64,000 nt of DNA from Haplomitrium mnioides (Eukaryota > Marchantiophyta > Haplomitriopsida > Calobryales). The position numbers and the translations under genes were made by a program. The notes under the pieces were generated by a model. The model was given only the letters and a program-made list of their open reading frames with translations. It ran no database searches and was not told the DNA's origin. Below, one piece after another: positions 22,789 to 34,530 of the stretch. The stretch is from NCBI GenBank assembly GCA_049999725.1, contig JBNGIS010016171.1:21701-85700 (forward strand), written 5' to 3'. Each line of letters starts with the position of its first letter. Position 1 is the stretch's first letter.

Positions 22789-25700
22789 TCAGATAATTTT
22801 TGTAGTATGTGCCTTGTGTAGGGCAGTAGGTAGGGGTTTGGTGAAGATGTCAGCCCTATTGTCTTTGCTTGGTATCCATTGCACGTTAATCTGTTCACCA
22901 TGTTGTTCATGAGTGTAGAAGAATTTAGGGGTTATATGTTTGATTCTGTCCCCTTTGATGAATCCTTGGGCTATTTGATCAACACATGGTCTATTATCTT
23001 CATAGAGTACTGTAGGGGATTGGATAAGTTGTTGACCAGTGTTGGAGTTGATGTGATCAATAAACTGTCGTAGCCAAATACATTCTCTACTTGCCTCGTA
23101 TAATGCTATAATTTCGGCATGATTGGTAGATGTTGTTGTAATGGTCTGTTTGGTGCTTTTCCATGAAATAGCTGTACCATCTTTAAGGAATACATATCCT
23201 GTTTGTGATTTTGTATCGTCAGGGTCAGATAAGTATCCAGCATCAGCATATCCGACGATGTCGTTTTCTGCATTTTTCGGGAAGAATAGACCCATGTCTA
23301 CAGTTCCTTGCAGGTACCTGAAAATTCTTTTGATGCCATTCCAATGGCGTATCGTTGGTTGTGAGCTATGTCTTGCTAGTAGGTTTACAGCGAAAGCAAT
23401 GTCGGGTCTGGTCTGATTTGCCAGGTACATCAATGCTCCGATTGCAGATAGGTATGGTTTCTCTGGTCCAAGTGTGGGTTCTGTTTCCTTCCTTTTGGAG
23501 AACATGTCTTTTGAAGGATCGGAGGATCTCATTTCCATAGGCGTGCTCATTGGGTGAGCTTTTTCCATGTTGAATTGTTTCAGCATTTTTGATGTGTAAG
23601 TTGACTGGTGTATCAGAATGTCATCATGTAAGTGTTCAAATTGTATTCCCAAGCAGAAGTCAGGTTCGCCAATGTCTCGCATTTCAAAGGTAGTTTTCAG
23701 TTTCTCAATGGTGTCGGAGGTAAGGCATGGTGTCCCAAATATGTTAATATCGTCCACGTATATTGCCACTATAACATACTCAGGGGTTTCCTGTTTCATG
23801 AATAGGCATGGTGCAATGTCGTCGTTCTTAAAATTCATGGTCATCATTTCTGATTTGAATCTTTGATACCAATTTCTGCCGCTTTTTTTGAGGCCATACA
23901 TCGATCTCATGACTTGTACTGCCATTTGAGGGTCCGATCGATTTGGTGCCATATATGTCGCATTTGTTGATTTCTCTGTCGGGGGAATGTTTCCATGTAC
24001 ACATGATCGATGTGGGACTAAAGGTCCCTTGTCATTGTGTTTGTTCAGCTTTCTTGTTGGTTGGACTGAAGGTCCAATCTTTTGCCAATCTGCCATGCTT
24101 GTTGATGGGACTGAAGGTCCTCTGTTGGATTGCGTGCTCAGCAATTGTGCTGGTTGGACTAAAGGTCCAGGTATCGCAGTTTTAAGCATGTTGTTCATTG
24201 TATGGCGTTTTCTCTTTGTCATGAGGACAGTAGGTCCTGTCTTTTGTAGCCATTTGCGGACTATAGGTCCTGTTGCAGATTTACTGTGAGGGACAGAAGG
24301 TCTAACCTCAGAGGATTTGTATTTAGGGACAAAAGGTCCAACCTCAGATGTTCTGTATTGGGGGACAAAAGGTCCAGCCTCAGATATTTGGCATTGAGGG
24401 ACAAAAGGTCTAACCTCAGATGTTTTGCTTTGAGGGACAAAAGGTCCAACCTCAGATGTTTGTCTCTCTTCCTGAATGTGAAAAGATAACCTTGATATGA
24501 GTTCTAGAGGTGCCTTCATGTAGATTTGTGAGTCAAGTATGCCGTATAGGTAAGCCGTGATAACGTCCATGATGTGCATGATGAGGTTCCGTTGAATGGT
24601 GAATGCGATCATATATCTGTATGTAATGGAGTCCATTACGGGTGAATATGTCAGATTATAGTCTCTGTCAGGTATTTGAGTGTATCCTTTTGCAACTAGT
24701 CTGGCTTTGTATCTGGTGATGTCGCCCTTTGCATTTCTCTTTCTGACAAAAATGAATCTGTAGCCGGTCAAAGTCATGTCGGAAGTTGCTGGAGTAATGG
24801 AGCCAAAAACTTGGCGATGAATCAGGGAATCAAGCTCTGAATTAATCGCTTGTTCCCATTGAGGCCAGTCCTGTCTGGATTGTGCGTCTTGTACATAGAT
24901 TGGGTCTGGTGTATTGTCATCTATACTTTGAGATACTGAGTAGGCAAACATGTCGTCTATATCTGTTTTGTCTCTGGTCCAGATACGGCCAGTATGCGAG
25001 TAATCGATGGATATCTCCTCATTGTTAGGAATTGTTGATCTTGGTGTGTCGAACGTTCTGTCTTGGGTTGGTTGAGTTTCGATGTTGGTGTTGAGTGATT
25101 GGTCGGGTTTTGGCTTATTTTTGGAGCCAAGTGGGCGTCCTCTTTTGGCCTTGGGTGCAATATCGATAGCGGGTCTGGTTTTCTTTTGTAGTCTTACAGG
25201 CGCATTGGCTGCTTCGATATGTGATTTGGAGATACCTGTTATATCGTTGAATGCGTTTGGTGTTTTGACTAATATCTGTTGGATGTGGAGTATCTTCTGT
25301 ACTTCATAGTCTGATTGTCCGGTCCTGGCATCGGGTTGAAGGATTGAGTTGTTACGCCATACCAGTTCTTCCTTGTGTGTTGTGGTGTTTGAAGGGGTGT
25401 TCGATGTTAAAGGTGGGAAAATGTCCTCAAAGAATTGGCAATCCGCGAATCTGGACTTGAAAACGTCTGTTGTACTTGGTTCGAGATATCGAATTATTGA
25501 TGGGGATTCAAACCCAATATATATTCCTTTCTGACGTTGTGGTCCCATTTTGGTTTGGTTGGGGTCGAGGATTGGTACCATGACCAGACATCCAAATGTT
25601 CTGAGTGTGTAATGTTTGCGGGCATGCCTATTGTTAGTCGATATGGCGAGTAATTGTTGAAGGCCGATGGCCTGAACCTTATTAGGGTGGCTGCATGCAT

Positions 25701-27794
25701 TACAGCGTGGCCCCATGCGGAGGTAGGAAGGCTTGTGTTCAGGAGTAGCGGTCGGGCGATAAGCTGTATATGTTTAATTGCTGATTCAGCTATTCCATTC
25801 TGGAAATGGACGTGAGGGACTGAATATTGGATATCTATTCCTGCCGATGTGCAAAATTCGTCGAACGTTTTAGACGAAAATTCACCGGCGTTGTCTACTC
25901 TAAGGGTTTTGATCGGGTATTCGGGGAATTGAGTGGTTAGTTTTATGATTTGTGACAGTAGTTTGGGGAATACCATATTTTTGGTTGTAAGGAGAGATAC
26001 TTGTGACCATTTTGATAACGCATCAATGGTTACTAGGAAATATTTGAATGGCCCGGATGGAGGGTGAATGGGTCCGCAAACGTTTGCATGGATCCGTTCA
26101 AGGAAACGGGGGATTTGTTTGTTTGTCTTTTGTATTGGATGTATGATTTTGAGTTTTCCTTGTGCACATGCTATGCATGGAGATGAGGGAGATAAAGGTT
26201 GTACGTTGTCAAGAATTCCTATGTTGTCATGTTTTAGCCTGTAAAACATATCTTTTCCTGGGTGTCCGAGTCGATTATGCCAGAGCTGAGCATTCGATAT
26301 TCGTGTTGAGGATGTGAGGTATGAGTAAATGTGTGTCATATACAGTCCAGGTGGGGAAAGCGGGAAGGTTTCCTGTATGTGCATAGTGAGACCTGTCGGT
26401 ATCATAATATGTAGGACTTCTGTGTTGGAGGTCCTTCCGGTTTGAATGTGATATCCGTTTCGACGGATATCTCTGAAGCTGATGAGATTCCTGGTTGCCG
26501 TAGGGGCATAAATGGCTGAAGGAATGTTTAGTATTGTACCGTTAGGGAATCGTATGGTGGCTGGGCCATAGCTTTCTTCTATCTAGTTATGGCCTGTGAT
26601 AGTTGTCAATTGTTGAGAAGAAGGAGTGATCGAAGAGAACAGGTTTCGATCCTATAGGATAGTGTGCGATGAGCCACTATCGACAATGCATGTGTTGATG
26701 TGGTTGGTAGTCTGATCAGAATCCAAATGTTGGATCGTGTGACTTTCTGGCTGCATGTTGTATGTCGGGTATTCGTCGACGTCGGGGATGGCCAAGATAG
26801 TCCTATGAACTTCGGGTTGCGTGTGCCTGATACTGTTTTGGTATAGTTTGGCCAGATGTGCAGGAACTCGACATACTGATTGTGTATGGCCTCGAGTTCC
26901 GCATCTGTGGCATGAGGTCTGATTATTTCTCTGTTGGGAGAATGGTTTTTGGTCGCGTTGATGTTGTCGACCACCTCTTGGTGTCCATTGACGTGTTCTG
27001 CGTTCAGGTCGATTGGAGGTATATTGCCTGTTATTCCTATCCTTGCTTGTGAAGGAGGGAGGTGTGTTGGCACGGGAGTATTTTGTACTCCCCCTGAATC
27101 TGGGGTTTCCTCTTCCCCTGCCTCTGCCTCTACCGGTGTGAGGTCCCCTAGGACGGTTTGTAGGGGATGGATAATGTTGTGTGTAATGTGATTCAGGATT
27201 GGCGGGAGGTGCAGCAGAACCAGGAGGTCGTTTTTTCGCGTTCTCAATGAGTAGAATTTGATGTTTCTCGGCTAGAAGCATATACGTGATAAGCTCTGAG
27301 TATCTGGTGAATCGCATATTGCGATATTGGGATGCCAATATAAGGTTGCTGACAGGGAATGTCAAGAGGGTCTTCTCGATCTGTTCTTCATCTGATACGG
27401 GGTGGCCACATATGGCCAGCTGGGAGGCAATCCGGAACAGTTCGCTGTTGTAATTCACAATCGATGTGTGATCTTGGACGCGCAGGTTTATCCAGTCATG
27501 TCTCGCAGCAGAGAGTGACATTGATGTCAAGTGGTCGAACCTCAACTTGAGTTCATTCCATAGTAATCTAGGGTTGTGGTGATTCAGGTATTGAAGTTTA
27601 AGTGGTTCCACAATATGATGTTGTATGAGGATTAAGGCTCGAGCAGCGTCGCGAGGGTTCGTGCCTTCGTCGTGGGTGAGGATATCCTGGATGCCTTTGG
27701 ATGTAAGGTATGTGGTAATGTCCATTGACCACGAATTGTAATTTGATCCATCGAGTTTCAGTGTGGGGAATTTCAATGAACCTACCGGGTTCAT
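22789..27794 (-). pseudogene. Copia gag-pol of element 1
   Basis: Minus strand from ATG at 27794. Gag (MNPVGSLKFPTLKLDGSNYN...) with a CX2CX4HX4C knuckle ('CHRCGTRGHTQSVC'), protease site 'IVDSGSSHTIL', integrase D,D,E phrases ('VTIDALSKW', 'RVDNAGEF', 'FQNGIAES'), reverse transcriptase with 'YVDDINIFG', and RNase H ('YADAGYLSDPDDTKSQTGY') to the stop at 22789. Breaks: a TAG after SSHTIL (CAG in element 2), a second TAG near 26585, and a one-base deletion near 25607 in integrase. The last 975 codons are open. The reverse transcriptase carries an unusual repeat insertion (see 23940-24459). Confidence 0.9.
23940..24459 (-). repeat. GPxVP repeat insertion within the reverse transcriptase of element 1
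   Basis: Five tandem 36-bp units (24280-24459) encode 12-residue repeats of type TSEVGPFVPQCQ. Looser GPxV motifs follow (GPIV, GPTV, GPLV, GPSV, GPSV, GPLV) up to the phrase 'RSDPQMAVQVM'. The stretch separates 'DSQIYMKAP' from 'RSMYGLK', which are only about 15-25 residues apart in ordinary copia enzymes. The frame stays open throughout, about 172 residues. Confidence 0.9.
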
Positions 27795-29404
27795 GGTTGG
27801 TATCTTCCCAGTGTTTATCTGGTTCTGGATTCAGTAACAGTCCAGATTGGAAAGTGAAAAAGAGATGATACGAAAAAGGATAAAAAAATAAACTGATGCG
27901 CAGTATGATCAGTACTGCTGGTCTCTGCGTGTCGCGGGGATGTTTTAGATCGTGGTACCTGTTTATGTTTTCTTCTTAATGCGGAAAACAAAGGAAATGA
28001 ACTGAAAATGAAGTATCCTCTGGAAAAAGAAGAAAGGTAAATGTGCTAAAACAAACTTTCAAAGCTGTACTGGAAAACTGCTCTGTAATGTTGCTATTGT
28101 TGAGTAAAGGTTGTTCTGTTGTCGTCGGAGTTGCTCTTCGTCGCCATGGTCAGTTGTGGTCCGCTTTCATAGGAATGAGTGAGCACCAGGTCGATGGAGT
28201 TGAAACAACAGGTCACGAGCACCGATCGTCGATGATTAACAGATGAAACAACTGTGAGTTTCCAAGCTAATGCAAAAGGAAAAGAGAGAAAAAAATAGAG
28301 AGAGCTAATGATGAGCTCAGCCACGCGAGGAGTAACAGATCACAGATTGAGCGCAGCCTGTCGAATAGTCAAATAGGAGCAAGCGGAGAGCTCGTTGATT
28401 GGGTAACAAGGATCGAGAGGAGAGTACAACCCTTCGAGTTGACAACAGGGAGCAAAGAAGGAGAGCACCTGAGTCACTTTCTTCGAGTAGTTATGAACAA
28501 GAAAAATGGGAAGCACAGTCTGTTGAGTGAAGCAGGAGCTCTTCGAAATAACAGGAGCTCGAAATAAGTTAAGCACAACCCATTGAATGAGCAGGGGCAA
28601 AGATGAATGGTAAGCACAGGTCGTCAAAGAAGCAGGAGCAAAACTGAATGAAACACACATCCGCCAAAAGAGTCAGGGGCAAAAACGGAGAAGAAGCACA
28701 CCGCCCGTCGAAGAAGTAGCAGGGGTAAAACCTTGAAGGAGCAAAGGGATTAAAAAGGAGGATGAAGCGCTTCCCTTCGGAGGAGCAGATGCACTCGCGG
28801 GGTGGATCACATCCACTGAAATGAGTATGAGCAACAACGGACGAGAAGAACGCAGTCACCGAAGAGGAGCAAGAGCAAACCGCAAGGAAAGAAGCACTGC
28901 TCGTCGAGAGGAGTAAGAGCAAACCGCAAGAAGAGAAACACGGTTCGTCGATGGAGCGGGAGCAGGACACCGAAAATGGGAGCAGTCGCTGGTGAGGAGA
29001 ACGTAGTCGCCGAAAGAACAGGGTCGAAAAGTGAAGAAGGAGCACACAGTCGCCAAGCGTAGCTAGAGCAAAAAACAAAGAAGAAAGCAGCCCGTCGAAG
29101 GAGTAGGGGCAACAGCGGGTGAGGAGAACGCAGCCGCTGAAAAAGAACGAAGCACTACGGGGGCGAGCCAAAAAAATTTCTGGGCGCAGCCAAGACCTAG
29201 CGCGACCAANNNNNNNNNNNNNNNNNNNNNNNNNNNNNNNNNNNNNNNNNNNNNNNNNNNNNNNNNNNNNNNNNNNNNNNNNNNNNNNNNNNNNNNNNNN
29301 NNNNNNNNNAGAGCTGAATCGTAATGCCTGCGTTGTGCGTGTCTTGAAGCTTGTCTGTGTGACGAAGAAAAAAAACTTTCGTAGAGCCAGTCGTGCTGAT
29401 AACG
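27795..29404 (-). other. Leader region of copia element 1 with a primer site
   Basis: Non-coding between the 5' LTR and gag. Next to the LTR, on the minus strand, 'CGTTATCAGCACGAC' is the putative primer site. From about 28380 to 29160 the sequence is a degenerate repeat of phrases like 'gtcgaagaagcaggagcaaa'. The long minus-strand frame there (28569-29435) is Ser/Leu/Phe-rich low complexity and spans an N gap, so I do not call a gene. Confidence 0.6.
29210..29309. other. Assembly gap (100 N)
   Basis: Run of N inside the leader of copia element 1, probably collapsed repeats. Confidence 0.99.
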
Positions 29405-29551
29405 TGTTATCGTAGATATGAGACACACACAGCAAGTCAGGTAGTGCCGCACTTCTTCATTCCATAGTATCAATACATAGAGTGTCACGATTGTATGTAG
29501 CCCTATCTATATATAGGGTATAGATAGGGTTAGTCCTATAGTCCTATAACA
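29405..29551 (-). repeat. 5' LTR of copia element 1
   Basis: 147 bp, TGTTATCG...CCTATAACA on the plus strand; pairs with 22182-22328. Confidence 0.93.
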
Positions 29552-30225
29552 TCATTTTGTTTATTGAAATATTTTATCAAAACCTCACTCTATAGTGAAT
29601 ACACTAAATTCATCAAAAATAAAATAAAACATGTATCTTTTTATGAAACAAATTACAGGCAAACGTGAATGTCTAGTTAGGTACGGACTTTGAACCAGAC
29701 TTTGAAGGTTGTAGCTATTAAATCCTAGGCAAGCATAGACTCCAAACTAGAACCCTTAACCTTATGCACGTATAGACTCCAAACGAGAATCCTAAAGCTT
29801 GTGCGTGCTTGGACTCTGAACAAGAACAATAAGACTATGCATACATAGACTTTGAACTAGAACCATAAAGCATTTGCACACCAAGATTCTAAACAAAAAC
29901 CCTACAGCCTATGCACGTACAGACTTTGAACAAGAACCCTTTGGCTTATGCATGCAGGGACTTTGAACTATAACCTTAAAGTTTTTGCATGCATGGACTC
30001 CGAACCATTTTAGATTAGCAATTGACTCCAAATCATCCTTAGATTAGCAATTGACTTCAAACCATTCTTAGACTAACAATTGACTCAGACCATTCTTAGG
30101 CGTACCAAATTGAATCAAGATGAAAGGACTTAAAATGGATTGAGAGTGCAACAAGATGAAACTTTGGCAAATAGAACTTTGTAAAAAAAATACTTTACTA
30201 TTAATACAATTTGTTCAAAGGATTC
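29552..30225 (-). repeat. 3' tail of a methyltransferase copy, with palindromic units
   Basis: From about 29660 to 30010 units of type 'cctatgcacgtacagactttgaacaagaac' recur every 40-50 bases with palindromic centres (TGCACGTA, TGCATGCA). A second short repeat 'ttagattagcaattgactccaaaccat' follows (30005-30090). Confidence 0.7.
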
Positions 30226-30612
30226 TCAAACTCTATCCTCCTCGAGAAGAATGGTCTCATCTAAATCCAAAAGCTGAGCATCTACAGCCGCTAGAGAGTC
30301 TTGGCAAGACTTTCTAGTCCCAAATATTGCAATAGAGTCACCAGTAGCACCTGCATTACCAAGAGAAACAGGTTCCTTGTGGTATGCATAAACTATCTGT
30401 GACTCAGTCACATAGGATGGCAAGGAAGCCATCATCAAAACCCTTTGAGGAATATAGATAGATTGATGTCTATCATATTCCACGACGATGTAGTTTTGCA
30501 TTAGCTTTAAAGCACAAACAAGGCATGTGCCAGACCTAAAGTAGAGATCTAGGATCCAATTCTGCTCTATTGATTAATGGTCGATGAAAAAATTGTAAGG
30601 AGCCTGCGACTT
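30226..30612 (-). pseudogene. ParB-methyltransferase family, 3' fragment
   Basis: Minus-strand match to the end of exon d of copy 2: 'NWILDLYFRSGTCLVCALKL' (about 30558-30500), 'YIVVEYDRHQSIYIPQRV', and the C-terminus 'LDLDETILLEEDRV' at 30226. One TAA lies in 'FFIDH*SIEQ'. It is truncated at about 30612, beyond which lies the border motif and then the plus-strand transposase-like gene, so the pair is again divergent. Confidence 0.75.
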
Positions 30613-30649
30613 CTATATTTCTATGTCTTTTGAGCTCCAAACCACGTTT

Positions 30650-30725
30650 TTTACTAAGAAAAAAATAGGTTCCTATTTTGGGTAGCATGTTCATAGTTCA
30701 AAGTAGCGGCTATTAACTCAGAGAG
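30650..30725 (-). repeat. Border motif, left of copy C
   Basis: 'gttcatagttcaaagtagcg' and its surroundings are repeated at 34455-34530, giving loosely matching direct repeats of about 75 bases around copy C. Confidence 0.5.
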
Positions 30726-30766
30726 AAACATATTTTTGACAAAGCATAAAGAATCAAGATATCACA

Positions 30767-32925
30767 TTGCAATGGAGAATACCAAGAAAAGACTCTGATG
30801 TTGACAATCTATTCACTATTCCTGATGGTACCGTTGTTTGTAAAAGAGCCTTCAAATTAATATTATCAGTAGGGAATGATAGAATCCAAAGGATTCAAAA
30901 TCTTAAAAACGCAAATCCTAGAGGCATTTTAAGAAATAGAGAATTATGTGCTAAAGGAGTATTCATGCATAAATGGATGGAAAGTTTTTTTCAGGGACAC
31001 TATGAGAGAATGCCCACTCACAAAGTTTGCAACTTGCTTGATAATTTTACAAAATGGGAAGTTTATGACTACTATACAACTTATTTGAAAAAGAAAGATC
31101 TCGGTTGAATTCTTAGTTTTTTGGGTTGTACAAAACATTGGAGAACTCATTTTCCAAATGTTAAAATTCCAAAATGCAATAAATTTGTTGTTTGTGAAAC
31201 TTGCAAAGAAATAAAATTATTGTGAGAAAAATACATCTTGGAGTCTAACAAAGGTAGCGAATTTCTTCTCTTTTGAAACCTATGGTTATTGTAATGCTCT
31301 TTTTATGAGACTCAAAGCTTAAATGTAGAGATGTTATGCTATCTCAACTTAGTGCAACAAGATATTTGTTTTGTTAAGTTGTTTCACAAACAAGGTTTAA
31401 GCCAAATAAACCTTAGCAACTTGAGTTGTTGGAATAGACTCGATGGTCGCATAGGTTTTGTTGCTTTAGTTTGAATCCAAACCATGTCAAGAGTCAACTA
31501 AAGCAAGGAAATTCTTAACCTATGAAAACTTAAGAAGCGACTCCAATTTGGCAATTACGGTGCTTAATAGAATATTATGTGACTTTGAAGGGCCGTTGCC
31601 TCCAACTTTGTATCTTCAATTGAACAACACGACATGAGAGAATAAGAATTCTATCTTATTTGGATGTCTTAATCTTCTTGTTGCCAAGAATTTTTTCTAG
31701 AGAATCAAGGTGGGATTTCTCATAGTTGGCCATACTCATGATCAAATTGATCAATGTTCAGCAAACTCTTGAAACGTTTGAAATGTGTCAAAGCTTTAAC
31801 GAGTAACGAGTCAATAACGAGTCTTAGCAACGTGTTACAATTATCTTATATTTCTAAACTTCAAGCAACTCTTTTGATACAAACTTGGGATTTAAAAATG
31901 TTTCAGCAACAACGTCCCTTTCATGGTTCAAATGATGCATGATATTAACTTAGTCAACAATTCAAGTTGAGTGATTCGAAGGCAAAGATTTGGAGCAAAC
32001 AATCTTCAACAAATGAATTTTGGTTACTTCTGGATGGTATTTGTCAACTCAAGCGCCTACCAGAAGTGGACAAAGAAATTTTAAGTTCAATGATGATTCT
32101 TCTCAATTCATATTTTGAAATCAATCAATCTCAAAATAAAGAAAGAGAAGTTGATGCAGAGAAAGTGATATTTGCAATAAGGAACAACATAAGTGAGAAG
32201 TGATACAAGTTTTTAATAGATTCTGATATTCAATATTGGAATGAATTTTTTCTTGCCCAATAAGAGATTGCAACTTACATACTTGAAAGAAAAAGACGAG
32301 GACTCAAAGCAAAATTCACCTTTCTACCTTCACAACCAATAAGTACTTGTAATGGTTCTCAAAATGTTCATCTATGATGGACTAGATCGCAAGAAGGGAC
32401 TATTTTACATAACACAAGATACATGTATAAATTTGGCAACCTACATGATGTGAAAGCCACAATGTTTATTTTTCTTGTTGCATTTTTTGATCCAAATGGC
32501 ATATCATTTTGGATTGCCAAAGTCTTTAAAGTTTTGTCATTTGATGATGAACGACCTCCAAACACGAAATAAGTACATGTTCAATGGTTTGCTTGTAAGG
32601 CTGAGGATGCATTTTCTAGACAATACTTTCCAGAAAAATAGCAGCAACAAAAGGGAAATGCAAATCCAAGTTTTATATTGATGTACTTGATGCAACACAA
32701 ATCACAATTTTGTCTTTCTATTTTCTTCTTGCACTAAAAAACCAATTGAGAAAAATCACTCCAACTACAATTAAATCAAATCTATTTGAGTAAAAAAGAT
32801 AGAAAGCAATCAATCCTGTTGTGTTTGAATGAGAATCAATTAGTGTTATTAACACTAGGGCAAATCGTGTTAATCTTGATGAATCCTGTGAAGTTGAACT
32901 TGACGAAGTCAATACGATTGATTAA
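30767..32925 (+). pseudogene. Transposase-like protein, copy C (most complete)
   Basis: N-terminal domain (30767-31108, open): 'VCKRAFKLILSVGNDRIQRI', 'NPRGI', 'GHYERMPTHKVCNLLDNF' and 'WEVYDYY'. Then 'KCNKFVVCETCKEIKL' with a Cys pair (about 31170-31220). Core: 'PTLYLQLNNT.RENKNSILF' (about 31600-31660), then 'LVAKNFF', 'IKVGFLIVGHTHDQIDQ' (about 31705-31760). C-terminal part: 'DSKAKIWSKQSSTNEFWLLL' (31970-32030), 'FWIAKV', 'VHVQWFACKAEDAF' (32570-32615), acidic end near 32925. I recall this layout from a widespread uncharacterised eukaryotic family (DUF7869-type, name from memory). The D..(LDNT)..(GHTHxxxD) pattern suggests an RNase H-fold transposase. Many stops and shifts; not functional. 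Confidence 0.62.
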
Positions 32926-34530
32926 GAGCCTCATTGTATATTGCATACTTTCAGTTTATATTGTAATTTAAAATTATTATTTCATAAAATACCTAAGAAT
33001 ATTATGAAGGAACTTCTTGATTTCATATGCACCTTGAACTTTTTAGTGTAAATCATTTTAATCTCATTGTTATTCTATGTGAATGAAACTTGAATATATA
33101 GTTAATATTTTCATTTAGTTTGTAAAATGTTTTCTTATCCAAAATGTAGCTATATTCTTTCCTTCTTTATTATTTGCTAATAGAGTTTAATGTTTTGGTA
33201 TCGCTGAAACGTCTGCCCAAATTGACTACTTAATCTTTTGCTTGTAAGTACTTTGATATAAAACTTAAAGCCTTTAGCACGCTTTGACTCAAATGTATAG
33301 CTTTTTACCTTTTTACTTTTAGTAACCAAATAAAAAAACAAAATCTTTAGCGTATCTAGAGTTCGTTGCAAAAACATAACCTTTAGCGCATCTGTATTCA
33401 AATGTAGAAGTCTGAACCCTATGCACGCATAGACTTTGATGAGCAAGTCGAAACCTCATGCATGCAAAGACTCTGCTGCGGAACGTAAAACCTAGGTTCA
33501 GCATAGTCTTTGTTGCTAAGTGTTTAAATGTTGAGCTTGGATTCCTATGCGTGCATAGACTTTGGTGTGAGTATTTGGATGTTGAGCTCGGATTCCTATA
33601 CGCGCGTAGACTTTTGTATGGAAGTCCAAGCCTTCCACACATACTAACTCTGATATACAACCCTCAAGCTTCTATATACAAAGACTACCGTGTAGAGCTT
33701 AGATTCTACATCGCTCAAAGACTCTCTTGTAGAACTCGAAACCTTTTGTTTGGTAGACTCTGGTGAGAAACTTGGAGATATTGCTTGTTTACACTATGAA
33801 GAAAATCTCTAAAGCCATTGCCTTTTTGATTTTGAACTATGATTCCTTTGTGTATATGATTCTCTCAATTATAAAATATTTTTAATTGTTGAAATCTTCA
33901 ATAATATACCCACTTCAACCTGTGCACGCATAGATTTTCAACTACAAAAGAAAGCTTTTTTCTTTCTTGAACTTGAAAACAGAGTTCCAAAATCCATGCA
34001 ATGTTTTGTTTTGTTGGTTATTGTGCTTTACGATTCCAAACTCATTCCCTTGGCTTCTAGTCTGTTTGGGTATTTTCCTTGTGTTTTCTAGTTTTTTCTA
34101 AAAAATAAGTTTTAAAGAGTACCATGTCTATGTGCACATAGAGTTTATGCAACCAAACTTATTTCAAAATAACTTATTCTAACGTATATTTCAATTTTTG
34201 GGCTTTTAAATTTATTCGATGATAAATGCAAGTTTCTTGTGAAAACATACCATAATTTTTATACTTTTCATCGATTTCTAGATATCCAATATTTGTATAA
34301 AAACTAAGAATATCGTTTGACTTTGCATAATGAAATTGATTCTTGTTCTATCATGTTTGCTAAAATGACAAAAAAATGAAGCTAAAAAACTCATGTAGTT
34401 TTTGTTTTTAAAAAATGACCTCGTTTTCTTTGTTTTTTTAGGACAAAAACTACGTTTTTGTCTTAAAAAAAAGCTTTTGTTTTGAGTAGCGTGTTCTTGG
34501 TTCAAAGTAGCGGCTGTTAAATCAGCAATT
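32926..34530 (+). repeat. 3' tail of copy C with palindromic units and border motif
   Basis: AT-rich. Palindromic units 'cctatgcacgcatagactttg', 'cctatgcgtgcatagactttg' and 'cctatacgcgcgtagacttt' at about 33415-33615 match the tail of copy A. The border motif 'ttggttcaaagtagcggctg' at about 34498-34518 closes the unit. Confidence 0.6.

Larger units (their letters stand above)
22182..29551 (-). mobile_element. Copia element 1, full length
   Basis: LTRs of 147 bp at both ends, start TG and end CA, differ at 4 of 147 positions. The minus-strand order is 5' LTR (29405-29551), leader, gag, protease, integrase, reverse transcriptase, RNase H, polypurine tract, 3' LTR (22182-22328), about 7.4 kb in all. 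Flanks GCATT (left) and TCATT (right) agree at 4 of 5 bases and may be the target duplication. It sits between methyltransferase copy 2 and the 3' fragment of another copy. Confidence 0.92.

Noticed and set aside
24261-24489. Open frames of LDLLSLN-type repeats in other frames
   Set aside because: They are out-of-frame shadows of the 36-bp tandem repeat inside the copia reverse transcriptase, as at 52483-52743.
28569-29435. Long minus-strand open frame (288 codons)
   Set aside because: It spans an N gap and is low-complexity Ser/Leu/Phe translation of a degenerate repeat in the copia leader.
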